Position numbers and translations under genes: made by a program | Shown: one piece after another, positions 55,308 to 63,621 of the stretch | How positions within the stretch are numbered: position 1 is the first letter of the stretch | How the letters are laid out: every line of letters begins with the position of its first letter | The notes under the pieces: generated by a model | Database searches by the model: none | The model's input: the letters and a program-made list of their open reading frames with translations, nothing else | What the model was told of the DNA's origin: nothing | Assembly: GCF_005780165.1 (NCBI RefSeq) | Contig: NZ_VAUV01000013.1 | Location: 124,001-188,000 of the forward strand | Length of the DNA stretch: 64,000 nt | Direction: 5' to 3' | DNA from: Phragmitibacter flavus | GTDB taxonomy: Bacteria; Verrucomicrobiota; Verrucomicrobiia; Verrucomicrobiales; Verrucomicrobiaceae

Positions 55308-56269
55308 AAAGTCTGCCTCTCACCGTTCTGGTGAGCCTGGGTTTGGCCACCAATTTTCTGTTCAGCCAAACGCCCACCAATCCCAACGAAAGTTTTACGA
55401 TTTCAAATGAAGCCTCCACCGAAGCTTTCAGCATCTCGTGGTGGGGACGTTCAGAAAAAATCTACTATCTCCAGACATCCGAAAATTTGATCGATTGGGC
55501 TTATCTTCCTTTTCTGGAGGAAGGTGCCGACGAAACCCTCACTTGGGGGCTGGGCACAAACGCGGAACGCCAGTTCTTCCGCTTGATCATTAGGGATCAT
55601 CCTGGCGGTGATCCCAAACTATTTGATGGCGATGGCGATTCCTACAGCGACTGGGAAGAGCTGCTAGCAGGCACTGATTTGCGCGACTACTACAACGGGA
55701 TTCTCCCCACTTTGGAAATCATCGCAGGCGGTGGCCAATGGGGCAACGTTGGCGAGGTTCTGCCCATTCCTCTGTCGGTGCAGGTGTCATTTGGTCTGCA
55801 AAACGCTCCTGTTCAGTTTACCGTTCAGGGAGGCGGTGCCCTGCTTTCAGCCAATGGCACCAGCGACTGGAGTTCGACTCTCAACATCCGGTCTGCCATC
55901 GAATGGCCGACCGCAGCCATTGTGTATGTGAAGCTGCCCCAACAGGTGGGTGCAATAAGTTCTCTCCAGGCCAGCGTGACCGTCGCCGGACAAACCGTCC
56001 AAATTGCCACGTGGGCAGGAGTCTACGATCAGCAACTGGTTCCACCCACCAACCTTGTGGCCAAACCCATGGCCGCAGACCGCATTGATCTTACCTGGAC
56101 GCTCACCCATCCCGAACTGCCCACCACCGTCGAGTCGAGCCTTGACCACGGTGCCACCTGGGAAATGCTCGAAGTGGTGCCCGCAGGGGTGTCAGCGCAC
56201 AGTGTCACTGGCCTGGAAGAACACCGTCTGGTGAAGTTCCGCCTTAGAAGCGGAGGCACACTGCCATGA
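55304..56269 (+). CDS. Exported Ig-like/fibronectin III surface protein with calcium-type DGDGDS motif
   Basis: 321 residues, GTG start overlapping the previous stop. Signal peptide (LPLTVLVSLGLATNFLFSQ); an initial beta domain (YYLQTSENLIDWAYLP, as in many verrucomicrobial exported proteins); a thrombospondin-3/EF-hand-like DGDGDSYSDWEELLAGTD near residue 107; an Ig-like Big_1-type domain (VLPIPLSVQVSFGLQNAPVQFTVQGGG); and a C-terminal FnIII-like domain (PTNLVAKPMAADRIDLTWTL). There is no membrane anchor. It is probably a binding or adhesion protein acting with the next gene product. Confidence 0.8.
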   Translation: MKSLPLTVLVSLGLATNFLFSQTPTNPNESFTISNEASTEAFSISWWGRSEKIYYLQTSENLIDWAYLPFLEEGADETLTWGLGTNAERQFFRLIIRDHPGGDPKLFDGDGDSYSDWEELLAGTDLRDYYNGILPTLEIIAGGGQWGNVGEVLPIPLSVQVSFGLQNAPVQFTVQGGGALLSANGTSDWSSTLNIRSAIEWPTAAIVYVKLPQQVGAISSLQASVTVAGQTVQIATWAGVYDQQLVPPTNLVAKPMAADRIDLTWTLTHPELPTTVESSLDHGATWEMLEVVPAGVSAHSVTGLEEHRLVKFRLRSGGTLP

Positions 56270-58314
56270 ATCCCTCATCGATCAAAAACCTTTCCCTTGC
56301 ATTGGGCGTCACCGGGTTCGCCCTCATGCTGGCCTGCAGTTTCGCCACCCAGACTTCACCGCCAAGTCCCGAAGCACAAGCCATCCCTGCTGACTACCTG
56401 GGCCGCAACGTGAAGGTCGAGTCAAACGTCATCCGCGCCGGAGCCGCCAGCAGTGTCGCGAAGCATTTTGTGACGACCAACAGCAACGGACAAACGATCA
56501 CCACCTGGCGCAGGACCAGCAGCTGGGACCTTGGAGGCGATCCGCAAAGCAGTGAACCCGAATTGGTGGAAAGCTCGTCCATGCCCGGCTACCTGTCGAT
56601 TCCCGGCATGATCTCCGTGGAAACCATCCAAGCCGGGGAATATTGGCAGACCGGCATTCAGGAAGTCGTGCCGCCCCCTGAGGGATCATCAGGTGAGCCC
56701 CAAAAAATGGCCGAAGCCATCATGGCCGAAAGCAACGACAGCAACCCCAATAACAAATCCAAACGCTGGTGGCTAACTTCACAATACCTGCGCCTGCGAA
56801 GCGACACCCCGCTTTCCATCGACATCAAAAGACATTTTTTGGTCAGGATATGGGGAACCAGTCTATACAATATTGGCCCTTCCAACATGACTCATTCGAG
56901 TTTTGAAGAGAACCAGATTGAAAGCTACAAGGCGCTCACCCTTACCCTTCCGGCGGGAGCATTGCTCGGTGAAGAGCAAGTCGTTCCCATTACTGGCTCT
57001 GGCGACTATGGGCGTTGGGCCGACATTCACACCATCGGCTTTGCCATACCCGATGTCCCCAGCAGCCGACCTCACGGCGAAGTCCTCGTCCTTCCACTGC
57101 CAGGCGGAGATCCCATGGAGGAACCCATTGAAGACAACCCCTCCGGCCCTACCCCGTCCTCTCCTCCGGCAAGCCCTCCCCCAGGCACCGATTTTACCGA
57201 CCGGCAGCTTGCCCACGCCACCGAACTACGAGTCGCCAAACTGGAGAACTCCCTGCTTCCCCATCCAATTGACCCTGATGCGCCTCATGAAATTTGGCCT
57301 TCTCTTGATGAAGACTCCTTTCGCATTACCTTCACTGGTCTGAGAAGCGACAAGATACACTTCATTGAATTGGAAACCCGCAATGCCGATGGAACCGTGT
57401 GCGACGGCCCCAAAGAGATTCAACTACGCCCGCCATCGCCCGACAAGCCACATCTGAACTTCTGGGCTACTCCGTTGATGGTGCTGGTGTCCGACGACGA
57501 AGACAACCTGGCCCCCGTCGCAGTCCTGGCGAATGGCGTCACCCATCGCTATCCAGCAGGACATCCAGAGCGCCGCACCTACACCCACAAAGTCACTCTC
57601 GGGGGCAAAGTCGTGGTCAAAAGCCTGCGCACCGAAGGCAGCAGCGCGGTTCCTTTTGAAAACCTGGAACGCCAGGTGAAAATTCATGCTCGGTTCAACG
57701 CCAAAATCGGCATCCTCAGCGACGTGCATCCGAGTGTGGCAGCAGTGCGTCAAAAGGCTGAAGAAGAAGTCGTTGTTGCCAACGAACGCCTCGCACAGAT
57801 TGGAGCCGTCTTGGACGTGGAATACATCGACATTCCCCTCTCCTCAACCGGCCTGTCATCGTCAAATTTCTTTCAATCGGAGTTGCCCAATGCCCCCAAC
57901 ACCAGCGAAAGCAGAATCGCTGCCACCATTCCTACCGTAAAAGCCAGCGACATTCATGTCTTTTATTGCAACCGACTCAAAAAGCCTACAAACGACGGCA
58001 CCGACCGTGACATCAATGGTTATACCTTTCGGCCACCATCAGGCAAAGCCCACCGCGTCTTCATCAATTCAGTAAACCACACCATTTTTACCATGGTTCA
58101 CGAAATCGTCCATACCGCCGAAAAGTATCGTGGTCACTATGTAGGTTCGACACCGAAAGAAGTAGATCGAGACTACGATGATCCAACAGCTCTCCCGTAT
58201 AAACTCCAACACAATCTCATGAAAAGAGCAACGGATAACAACAAGCACCACAACTCCGGCAAACGCATTTTCAAAAAACAGGAAGAACAAATCTTCAAAA
58301 AAGCAACCCGATGA
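56266..58314 (+). CDS. Exported putative zinc metalloprotease (HExxH) of unknown family
   Basis: 682 residues. The N-terminus (LALGVTGFALMLAC) is a signal peptide with a weak lipobox, so it may be a lipoprotein. An N-terminal beta-rich region of about 470 residues includes a Pro/Ser-rich linker (about 285-308). It is followed by a metalloprotease-like domain: VVVANERLAQIGAVLDVEYIDI, DIHVFYCNRL, then HEIVH at 612-616 and GH at 623-624. HExxH is the catalytic zinc motif of many proteases, but the spacing to the next His does not fit metzincins. It overlaps both neighbours by ATGA. A fragment of a paralogue lies at 59286-59397. Confidence 0.8.
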   Translation: MNPSSIKNLSLALGVTGFALMLACSFATQTSPPSPEAQAIPADYLGRNVKVESNVIRAGAASSVAKHFVTTNSNGQTITTWRRTSSWDLGGDPQSSEPELVESSSMPGYLSIPGMISVETIQAGEYWQTGIQEVVPPPEGSSGEPQKMAEAIMAESNDSNPNNKSKRWWLTSQYLRLRSDTPLSIDIKRHFLVRIWGTSLYNIGPSNMTHSSFEENQIESYKALTLTLPAGALLGEEQVVPITGSGDYGRWADIHTIGFAIPDVPSSRPHGEVLVLPLPGGDPMEEPIEDNPSGPTPSSPPASPPPGTDFTDRQLAHATELRVAKLENSLLPHPIDPDAPHEIWPSLDEDSFRITFTGLRSDKIHFIELETRNADGTVCDGPKEIQLRPPSPDKPHLNFWATPLMVLVSDDEDNLAPVAVLANGVTHRYPAGHPERRTYTHKVTLGGKVVVKSLRTEGSSAVPFENLERQVKIHARFNAKIGILSDVHPSVAAVRQKAEEEVVVANERLAQIGAVLDVEYIDIPLSSTGLSSSNFFQSELPNAPNTSESRIAATIPTVKASDIHVFYCNRLKKPTNDGTDRDINGYTFRPPSGKAHRVFINSVNHTIFTMVHEIVHTAEKYRGHYVGSTPKEVDRDYDDPTALPYKLQHNLMKRATDNNKHHNSGKRIFKKQEEQIFKKATR

Positions 58315-59237
58315 GATTCTATCGTTCACAATACCCCGGCGTATGGCTGAAGTGGGTAGCCATGTGTTTTACTTGCGCCTGCTTGATCAGCCAATCAACC
58401 GCGTTCACCCCGCCTGAACAAACGGAAAAACTCGATCCGACTCTTATTAACGAGGTTTACGGACTTGTTGTTGGTGGCACCCCCTATACTTCAGAAATGA
58501 GCGAGTTAGAAAAAAATCCGGACAAAGCATACGTCAAACAGGCCCTCGAAAAACTACGCCAGGAACAACGGCGCATCAAAGACGAAGACATTCGCACGCG
58601 GCCTGGGTTAAAACCTTACATTTATTCTTTTTTGAGGGACCACTACAAGCCGCCCGATCGCGGCAACGAGGACGCTATACGGATTCTTAAAGCACTTGCC
58701 CTACGCGATGACCTCGATGTGAAGGATGTCGAGGCGATAAAACAGGAGGTGATCAAAAACCTTGGAACGCCATTTGAGGCTTTTAAATTTCTTCCTGCTT
58801 ACTTTCTGGAAGGAGCCGTCGTTGTGCTCGCCCGAGACTTTACCGAAGAAAACGAAGACTTGATCATTCGCGTCATGACGGACTACCCCTATTGGAATGC
58901 CAGTGTAGAGGCAGCACTTGTGTTGACAAATGCGGGAAGTGTGAAAGCATTACCTGCGATGGATAAATTCATCGAGCAATTGAAAGCCAAAAACGATGAA
59001 TCTGGAGCGGACAACATCAAGCGACTCAAAGCACGCCTAGAAGCGAAAATCGCTGCAGGTCAGGCGCTGACCCCTGACAGTCGCCCGCGTCTCAATTTTT
59101 CTCCAACTGTGGCATCCACGCCAAAGCCATCCAAACCGGCAACACCTTCCCAAAGCAATGAATGGTTTATCTGGCTGGCGGCAGCAATCGCTGTGGGCGG
59201 ATGCACTTGGCTGGTTTTTCGTAAGCTCCTAAAGTAG
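58311..59237 (+). CDS. Membrane-anchored exported protein with helical repeats, unknown
   Basis: 308 residues, ATG overlapping the previous stop. An N-terminal signal sequence (LKWVAMCFTCACLISQSTAF), a helix-rich middle of about 200 residues with HEAT-like character (DAIRILKALALRDDLDVKDVEAIKQEV, SVEAALVLTNAGSVKALPAMDKFI), a Pro/Ser/Thr-rich stalk (about 260-280) and a C-terminal membrane helix (WFIWLAAAIAVGGCTWLVF) with basic end. Type-I topology would hold the repeat domain outside the inner membrane. It is the last gene of the operon. Confidence 0.78.
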   Translation: MRFYRSQYPGVWLKWVAMCFTCACLISQSTAFTPPEQTEKLDPTLINEVYGLVVGGTPYTSEMSELEKNPDKAYVKQALEKLRQEQRRIKDEDIRTRPGLKPYIYSFLRDHYKPPDRGNEDAIRILKALALRDDLDVKDVEAIKQEVIKNLGTPFEAFKFLPAYFLEGAVVVLARDFTEENEDLIIRVMTDYPYWNASVEAALVLTNAGSVKALPAMDKFIEQLKAKNDESGADNIKRLKARLEAKIAAGQALTPDSRPRLNFSPTVASTPKPSKPATPSQSNEWFIWLAAAIAVGGCTWLVFRKLLK

Positions 59238-59285
59238 CCGAGACAGAGGAATGAGGCATTACAGTTTATGATGTCACGAACCCAA

Positions 59286-59397
59286 AATGCCGATGGGACC
59301 GTTTGCGACGGCCCCAAGGAGATTCAGCTACCCCCTCCACCGCCCGACAAGCCACATCTGAACTTCTGGGCAACCCCGTTGATGGTGCTGGTGTCCG
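59286..59397 (+). pseudogene. 112-base fragment of a paralogue of the metalloprotease gene
   Basis: Aligns without gaps to 57382-57493 inside the metalloprotease gene and keeps its frame (NADGTVCDGPKEIQL, DKPHLNFWATPLMVLVS). Most differences are silent; two change residues (R to P and S to P in the proline stretch). The sequence loses similarity abruptly on both sides and runs into tandem repeats at 59404. Within 59238-59637 nothing else resembles a gene. Confidence 0.85.
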
Positions 59398-59403
59398 TGC
59401 CGG

Positions 59404-59446
59404 GGGTCAGTCCGTGGGTCAGTCCGTCAGTCCGTGGGTCAGTCCG
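59404..59446. repeat. Short tandem repeat GGGTCAGTCCGT
   Basis: Units at 59404-59415, 59416-59427, a shortened CAGTCCGT at 59428-59435 and a final unit at 59436-59446. It begins 7 bases after the metalloprotease fragment and may mark a recombination scar. Confidence 0.8.
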
Positions 59447-59637
59447 CGCATTGCAACATTTTTCATCTGATTTTTTCTATGACGCATCGGGTCACTACCT
59501 GTGATCTTTGTTGGGCACAGCATCTTGATGTGAAGGGGCCGGGGACAGTTCTCGAATCGACACGCCCCTCGAGAAGAGCCGCATTCCTTTTGCACGGAAG
59601 CTCTTCCACTAAATCACAAGTCTAACGCGCCACCCGC

Positions 59638-60636
59638 CTACTGCTCCACCAGCTCCACCCGGCGATTCTTGGCGCGGCCTTCTTCAGTTCCGTTCGTCGC
59701 CACCGGACAATACAATCCGGAACCATGCGAGGCCAGACGCGACGCCGCGATGCCATACTCACTGCCAAGGGCTTTCACAATATGCGCCGCACGACGTTTG
59801 CTCAAATCGACATTGTATTCCGCCGATCCCTCATTGTCGGTGTGACCCACCACATACAGCTTCAGCGAAGGATTGGTCTTCAACAACTTCGCCACTTCTG
59901 CCAATGATGGCTTTGATTCCTCCTTCAACTCATCCTTGTCGGTATCAAAGTTCAGTCCATACAACGCAATGTGACCGCTCTTGTCCAGCGTCGACTTCAT
60001 CTCCTCCGCCTTTACAAACACCATCTTCTCCTCCATCACTGTCGGACTGATCACATCCAGTTGCACCAACGGCATTTTCTTCTTCAACACCCCGTCAAGA
60101 CGCGTCGGAATGATGCCGTCCGCATAAGACGTTACAAACAGCACATAATAAGTCGGCTCCGCATCCTTCGTTTTGGCGATCATCAACCGCTCTTCGTTCT
60201 CATTGTATTCGAGGATCTGTCCCAACTGCATCTTCGATGCGTAGTCTCCATAAGTCGGACCCGTCCAGCCATCCTCGTCCTGCCCCGGCGCATACACGGT
60301 TTCCAATCCCAGCCGCTTGAACTCATCGCGATAGTTCACAAACACCTCCAAGGTCGTTCTTTCAGCATCCGGCACCAGATAAGTCCAGCGTTCCACATGC
60401 CCCTCCAGTTTTAATGCCGATTCCCCAAAAGGATTGCTTTTGCCAAAGCTGCGTTCCTTCCCTTGTGGAGCAAAATACTCATCATATTTTGGAGTTTGAT
60501 GCGCGATCAACGTCGATCCCTCGTAGCGCTTCACGCCCTCAGGATCTTTGCCCTTGACCATGTCCGCCGCTGAAGCGGCCATCGCAAATGCCACCACACC
60601 AAAAGTAGCCACAACACACTGATTTACCGTTTTCAT
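59638..60636 (-). CDS. OmpA-family outer-membrane/peptidoglycan-binding protein with DUF4892-like domain
   Basis: 332 residues from the ATG at 60636, which begins a signal peptide (VATFGVVAFAMAASA); the frame extends 7 codons upstream. Residues about 30-200 resemble DUF4892 (LIAHQTPKYDEYFAP, RWTYLVPDAERTTLEVFVNYRDEF). The C-terminal OmpA domain (about 215-332) has LYGLNFDTDKDELKEES, LYVVGHTDNEGSAEYNVDLSKRRA and the terminal NRRVELV. It anchors to peptidoglycan non-covalently. It converges with the four-gene operon, and its 3' end is duplicated at 54369. Confidence 0.9.
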   Translation of the reverse strand: MKTVNQCVVATFGVVAFAMAASAADMVKGKDPEGVKRYEGSTLIAHQTPKYDEYFAPQGKERSFGKSNPFGESALKLEGHVERWTYLVPDAERTTLEVFVNYRDEFKRLGLETVYAPGQDEDGWTGPTYGDYASKMQLGQILEYNENEERLMIAKTKDAEPTYYVLFVTSYADGIIPTRLDGVLKKKMPLVQLDVISPTVMEEKMVFVKAEEMKSTLDKSGHIALYGLNFDTDKDELKEESKPSLAEVAKLLKTNPSLKLYVVGHTDNEGSAEYNVDLSKRRAAHIVKALGSEYGIAASRLASHGSGLYCPVATNGTEEGRAKNRRVELVEQ

Positions 60637-60756
60637 AGCTTTGAATTGAACTGACAAAGGACTCCAAAATGCGACGGCAAAAACACCGTCATATCACCTC
60701 CTTATTCCCCTTCACCAGCTCTTCGTGACCAAAAATCCGAAAATTTTTCTAATAGC

Positions 60757-62070
60757 TCACCAATCCGATCCGCCCTGCGCTTTCCAGATTTCAAAACACC
60801 GCACAAAACCCGGAGCAAAGTCTTCCGGCCTCGCTTTCACCCACGACTCCACCTGCTCTACACGGAAAAAACATCCCGTCCGAATTTCTTCCGGAGCAAA
60901 CGTCATCGCCCCGCTGTGACGCGCCTCATGCAACTCCACAAACTCCCAGCCCGTGCGCTCCGAAGCCTCGATCTTCGCCACCTTGCGCGTTTCCGTCTCA
61001 ATCCCGAGCTCTTCCTTCAACTCCCGCCGCACTGCCGATTCAAAGTCCTCTCCCGCATCCAGATGCCCCGCCGCGCTCGAGTCCCACGCCAGCGGATGTT
61101 TGTCCTTCAAATGCGACCGCTGCTGAAGCCACAAATCCCCATGCTTGTTCAACACAAACACATGGACCGCCCGATGTAACAAACCCTCGGCATGCACCCT
61201 CGCGCGCGGAGCCTGGCCAATCACCTCGTCCCGCTCATTCACCACATCAAACATCTCGTCCAGTCCCTGACCGCGATCCTCGCCGCTTCTCCCCTCATAA
61301 AATCGCGTCAGCTTCACCCAATCCACCAAAGACAACTCCTCCGCCCGCACACTCACATTTTTCCCCAGATGCTCCATCAAACTCCCCCAGCCGCCCGGCG
61401 CTTCGGGCAACAAATTCTTCAACTGCTTGCGCCTCTGCGAAAATCCCATCCTCACCAACCGGTCAAACAAACGCCGGTCATGCACCGCCAGTTCCCCCTC
61501 CGGACGCGGCGTCATGCGCACCACTGCCGAATCCACCCTCGGTCGCGGTTTGAACGATTCCGGCCCAACCACGCGCAAAACCTCCACGACCCAGTCATGC
61601 TGCACCAGCAGACTCAGCGCCCCATACTCATCGTCCTCCTGCCTCGCCGCCAGTCGCAAACACACTTCCTTTTGCAACATAAACACCGCCATCGACACCG
61701 GCGTCGGCGGCGTCATGAAGTGACGCAAAATCTCCCCACCCATCGAATACGGCAGATTCCCGATCAGCTTCACCGGTCCCTTTTCAAACAGTCCGCGCAA
61801 ATCAAATTTCGAAGCATCCCCATGCCAAAGCTCCACCTTGGCATCAAAGGCAAACTGCGCCCGCAGCCGTGATGCCAGATCATTGTCCTTCTCAATCAAC
61901 AACAACTTCTCCGGCCTGCCCGCCAGATACTGCGTCAAAGCTGCCTGACCCGGCCCCACCTCCACCACATACCCCGCGCCATCCGGCTCGATCTGGTCCG
62001 CAATCCAGCGCGAAACCTCCTCATCCTGGAGGAAGTTCTGACCCAGACTTTTCTTCGGTGCAAATGCCAT
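60757..62070 (-). CDS. rsmA: 16S rRNA dimethyladenosine transferase RsmA fused to a Nudix hydrolase domain
   Basis: 437 residues from the ATG at 62070 (AAGGA 5 bases upstream; ATGs at 62076 and 62100 are weaker). Residues 1-260 are RsmA/KsgA: PKKSLGQNFL, SAM motif VVEVGPGQ at 35-42, NLPY at 105-108 and FKPRPRVDSAVV near 173. It dimethylates A1518/A1519 of 16S rRNA. Residues about 272-437 are a Nudix domain with a perfect box G335-x5-E341-x7-R349-E350-L-x-E-E-x-G-I357 and an IPP-isomerase/YfcD-like start (DEMFDVVNERDEVIGQ). RsmA alone is about 270 residues, so this is a genuine fusion in one frame. Confidence 0.93.
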   Translation of the reverse strand: MAFAPKKSLGQNFLQDEEVSRWIADQIEPDGAGYVVEVGPGQAALTQYLAGRPEKLLLIEKDNDLASRLRAQFAFDAKVELWHGDASKFDLRGLFEKGPVKLIGNLPYSMGGEILRHFMTPPTPVSMAVFMLQKEVCLRLAARQEDDEYGALSLLVQHDWVVEVLRVVGPESFKPRPRVDSAVVRMTPRPEGELAVHDRRLFDRLVRMGFSQRRKQLKNLLPEAPGGWGSLMEHLGKNVSVRAEELSLVDWVKLTRFYEGRSGEDRGQGLDEMFDVVNERDEVIGQAPRARVHAEGLLHRAVHVFVLNKHGDLWLQQRSHLKDKHPLAWDSSAAGHLDAGEDFESAVRRELKEELGIETETRKVAKIEASERTGWEFVELHEARHSGAMTFAPEEIRTGCFFRVEQVESWVKARPEDFAPGFVRCFEIWKAQGGSDW

Positions 62071-62142
62071 CCCCATCCTTAAGGTAAAGCCACGCGCCAC
62101 GCCAAGGGCATTTTTGTCCCACCCACGAAAACCCGGTGGCGC

Positions 62143-63216
62143 TTACTCCTTTTCCTCCTTCAAATCTGGCACCGGCAACCCCCTGCCGGTCTGCTTGGCT
62201 GCCTCCTCGGCCGTCATCAAAAACGGTTTCACCACCGTTCGTTTCGGCCATGCCACCGCCCTGTCATCCAGCCAATGCTGCAGCAACGTCCAGGCCACAT
62301 CCACCAACGGCGGACGGTAGATGGTTGCCTCCAACTCCTCGCGCCTCACCCGCTCCATCCCCCCCTGCGATCCCGGCGCGCCATCCACTCCCATGACCAA
62401 AACCGCATCCCGCATTCCCGCCACCGTCAACGCCTTCGACGCCCCCACGGCCATCAAATCGTTTTGCGCAAACACCACGTCAAAGGTCTTTTGCAATCGA
62501 ATCGCCTCATTGATCCGCAATCCTGCCGACTCCTCAATCCAATCGCCAGGCGCATCGTGCACCAGTTTGATCCCCGGCTCTTTTTGCAACGCTTCCGAAA
62601 AGCCTGCCGCCATTGACTCCGAAGCCATATCTTCTTCACCGCCACGCAATTGCACCACCCGGCCCCGCACTTCCATAAATCCTTCGTCTTTTGCCTTCTG
62701 ACCTAACGCGCTCACCACAAAATCCCCTGCCAGACGTCCGATCAATTTTTCATCCGCCGCAATCTCCGCCGTGTAGGCGTCTCCAGGCAGATCCCCTCCA
62801 AAAACCACCACCTTCACCCCCTGCTGCTGCGCTCTTTGCAAGGCCTCCACCACCGCATCAGACAACAACGGAAACACCAACAACACATCCACCGACTCCG
62901 CCACTGCCTTGTCCAGCAATCCCGCCTGCAACAACGCGTCGCCACCTACATCCATCGCATTGAAATCCACTCCGGCACGGGAACGGATCAACCCCGCCAG
63001 CATCTGCACCTGATAGTTCCGAAAAGGCGTCACAAAACTATCCGTCACCATCAGAATCTTCGTGCGTCCTTCTGCACCTGTCCCCTCTCTGCCATCATCC
63101 TCAGCCCCGGCACCAGGATCGACTGGTCCACACCCTACCAAACCTAACACCAGCACCGCCACACACGCCGCCACCCGGGCAGGAGCAAAATTCATCAACT
63201 TCCATCGAAAAGGCAT
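62143..63216 (-). CDS. Sugar ABC transporter-type substrate-binding lipoprotein
   Basis: 357 residues; Met8 (63195) is an alternative start. The signal ends in a good lipobox (LGLVG-C). A periplasmic-binding-protein fold of the ribose/LacI type follows (KILMVTDSFVTPFRNYQVQML, VFPLLSDAVVEALQRAQQQGVKVVVFGGDLPG, VVFAQNDLMAVGASKALTVAG, VLVMGVDGAPG). It probably binds a sugar outside the inner membrane. No permease or ATPase gene is adjacent inside the window, so it may serve as an orphan sensor. Confidence 0.87.
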   Translation of the reverse strand: MPFRWKLMNFAPARVAACVAVLVLGLVGCGPVDPGAGAEDDGREGTGAEGRTKILMVTDSFVTPFRNYQVQMLAGLIRSRAGVDFNAMDVGGDALLQAGLLDKAVAESVDVLLVFPLLSDAVVEALQRAQQQGVKVVVFGGDLPGDAYTAEIAADEKLIGRLAGDFVVSALGQKAKDEGFMEVRGRVVQLRGGEEDMASESMAAGFSEALQKEPGIKLVHDAPGDWIEESAGLRINEAIRLQKTFDVVFAQNDLMAVGASKALTVAGMRDAVLVMGVDGAPGSQGGMERVRREELEATIYRPPLVDVAWTLLQHWLDDRAVAWPKRTVVKPFLMTAEEAAKQTGRGLPVPDLKEEKE

Positions 63217-63621
63217 CCTCCAGTGCTATCACAACCCTCTCACCCCCGAAAGCTTCACGCTCATATTTTTCAAAAATTTCAAATTCTCCCCCAGTGTCAC
63301 TTCAAGAAATTGCATACATCCACAAAAATTCATGAGATTTGCTAATTTGATGACTGTCTGCTTGAAGTTCTCCGAGAAACCCTGAATAGTTCAGAGCGTC
63401 CCTGGTCGATTCGGCGTTACTGGTTTTCGGGGGTTTATCCGTCGCGCCATGTTTTTGGCCAGGGGCGTATTTGTGTCGTCGTTTCGTGGGCGCGGCAGAC
63501 TGGCGGCTCATCTATTCAATAGGGCCACTCTACAGCGCCGGGTCCCCGCCTTCGCCAATCGGCATCCCGTGTCAGAGACAAAAACGGTCCTTTGAATCGA
63601 CTTAATAACTCATCCCGATTT
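63217..63621. other. Intergenic stretch of 405 bases without a convincing gene
   Basis: Divergent region between the binding-protein gene and the DUF4256 gene. A 69-codon minus-strand ORF (63302-63511) starts basic (MSRQSAAPTKRRHKY) and ends in AT-rich sequence; no domain is recognisable, and I do not call it. The AT-rich part near 63260-63360 may hold the promoter of the binding-protein gene. Confidence 0.5.

Noticed and set aside
63302-63511. 69-codon minus-strand ORF before the DUF4256 gene
   Set aside because: Basic start but no family, and the second half is AT-rich intergenic-type sequence.
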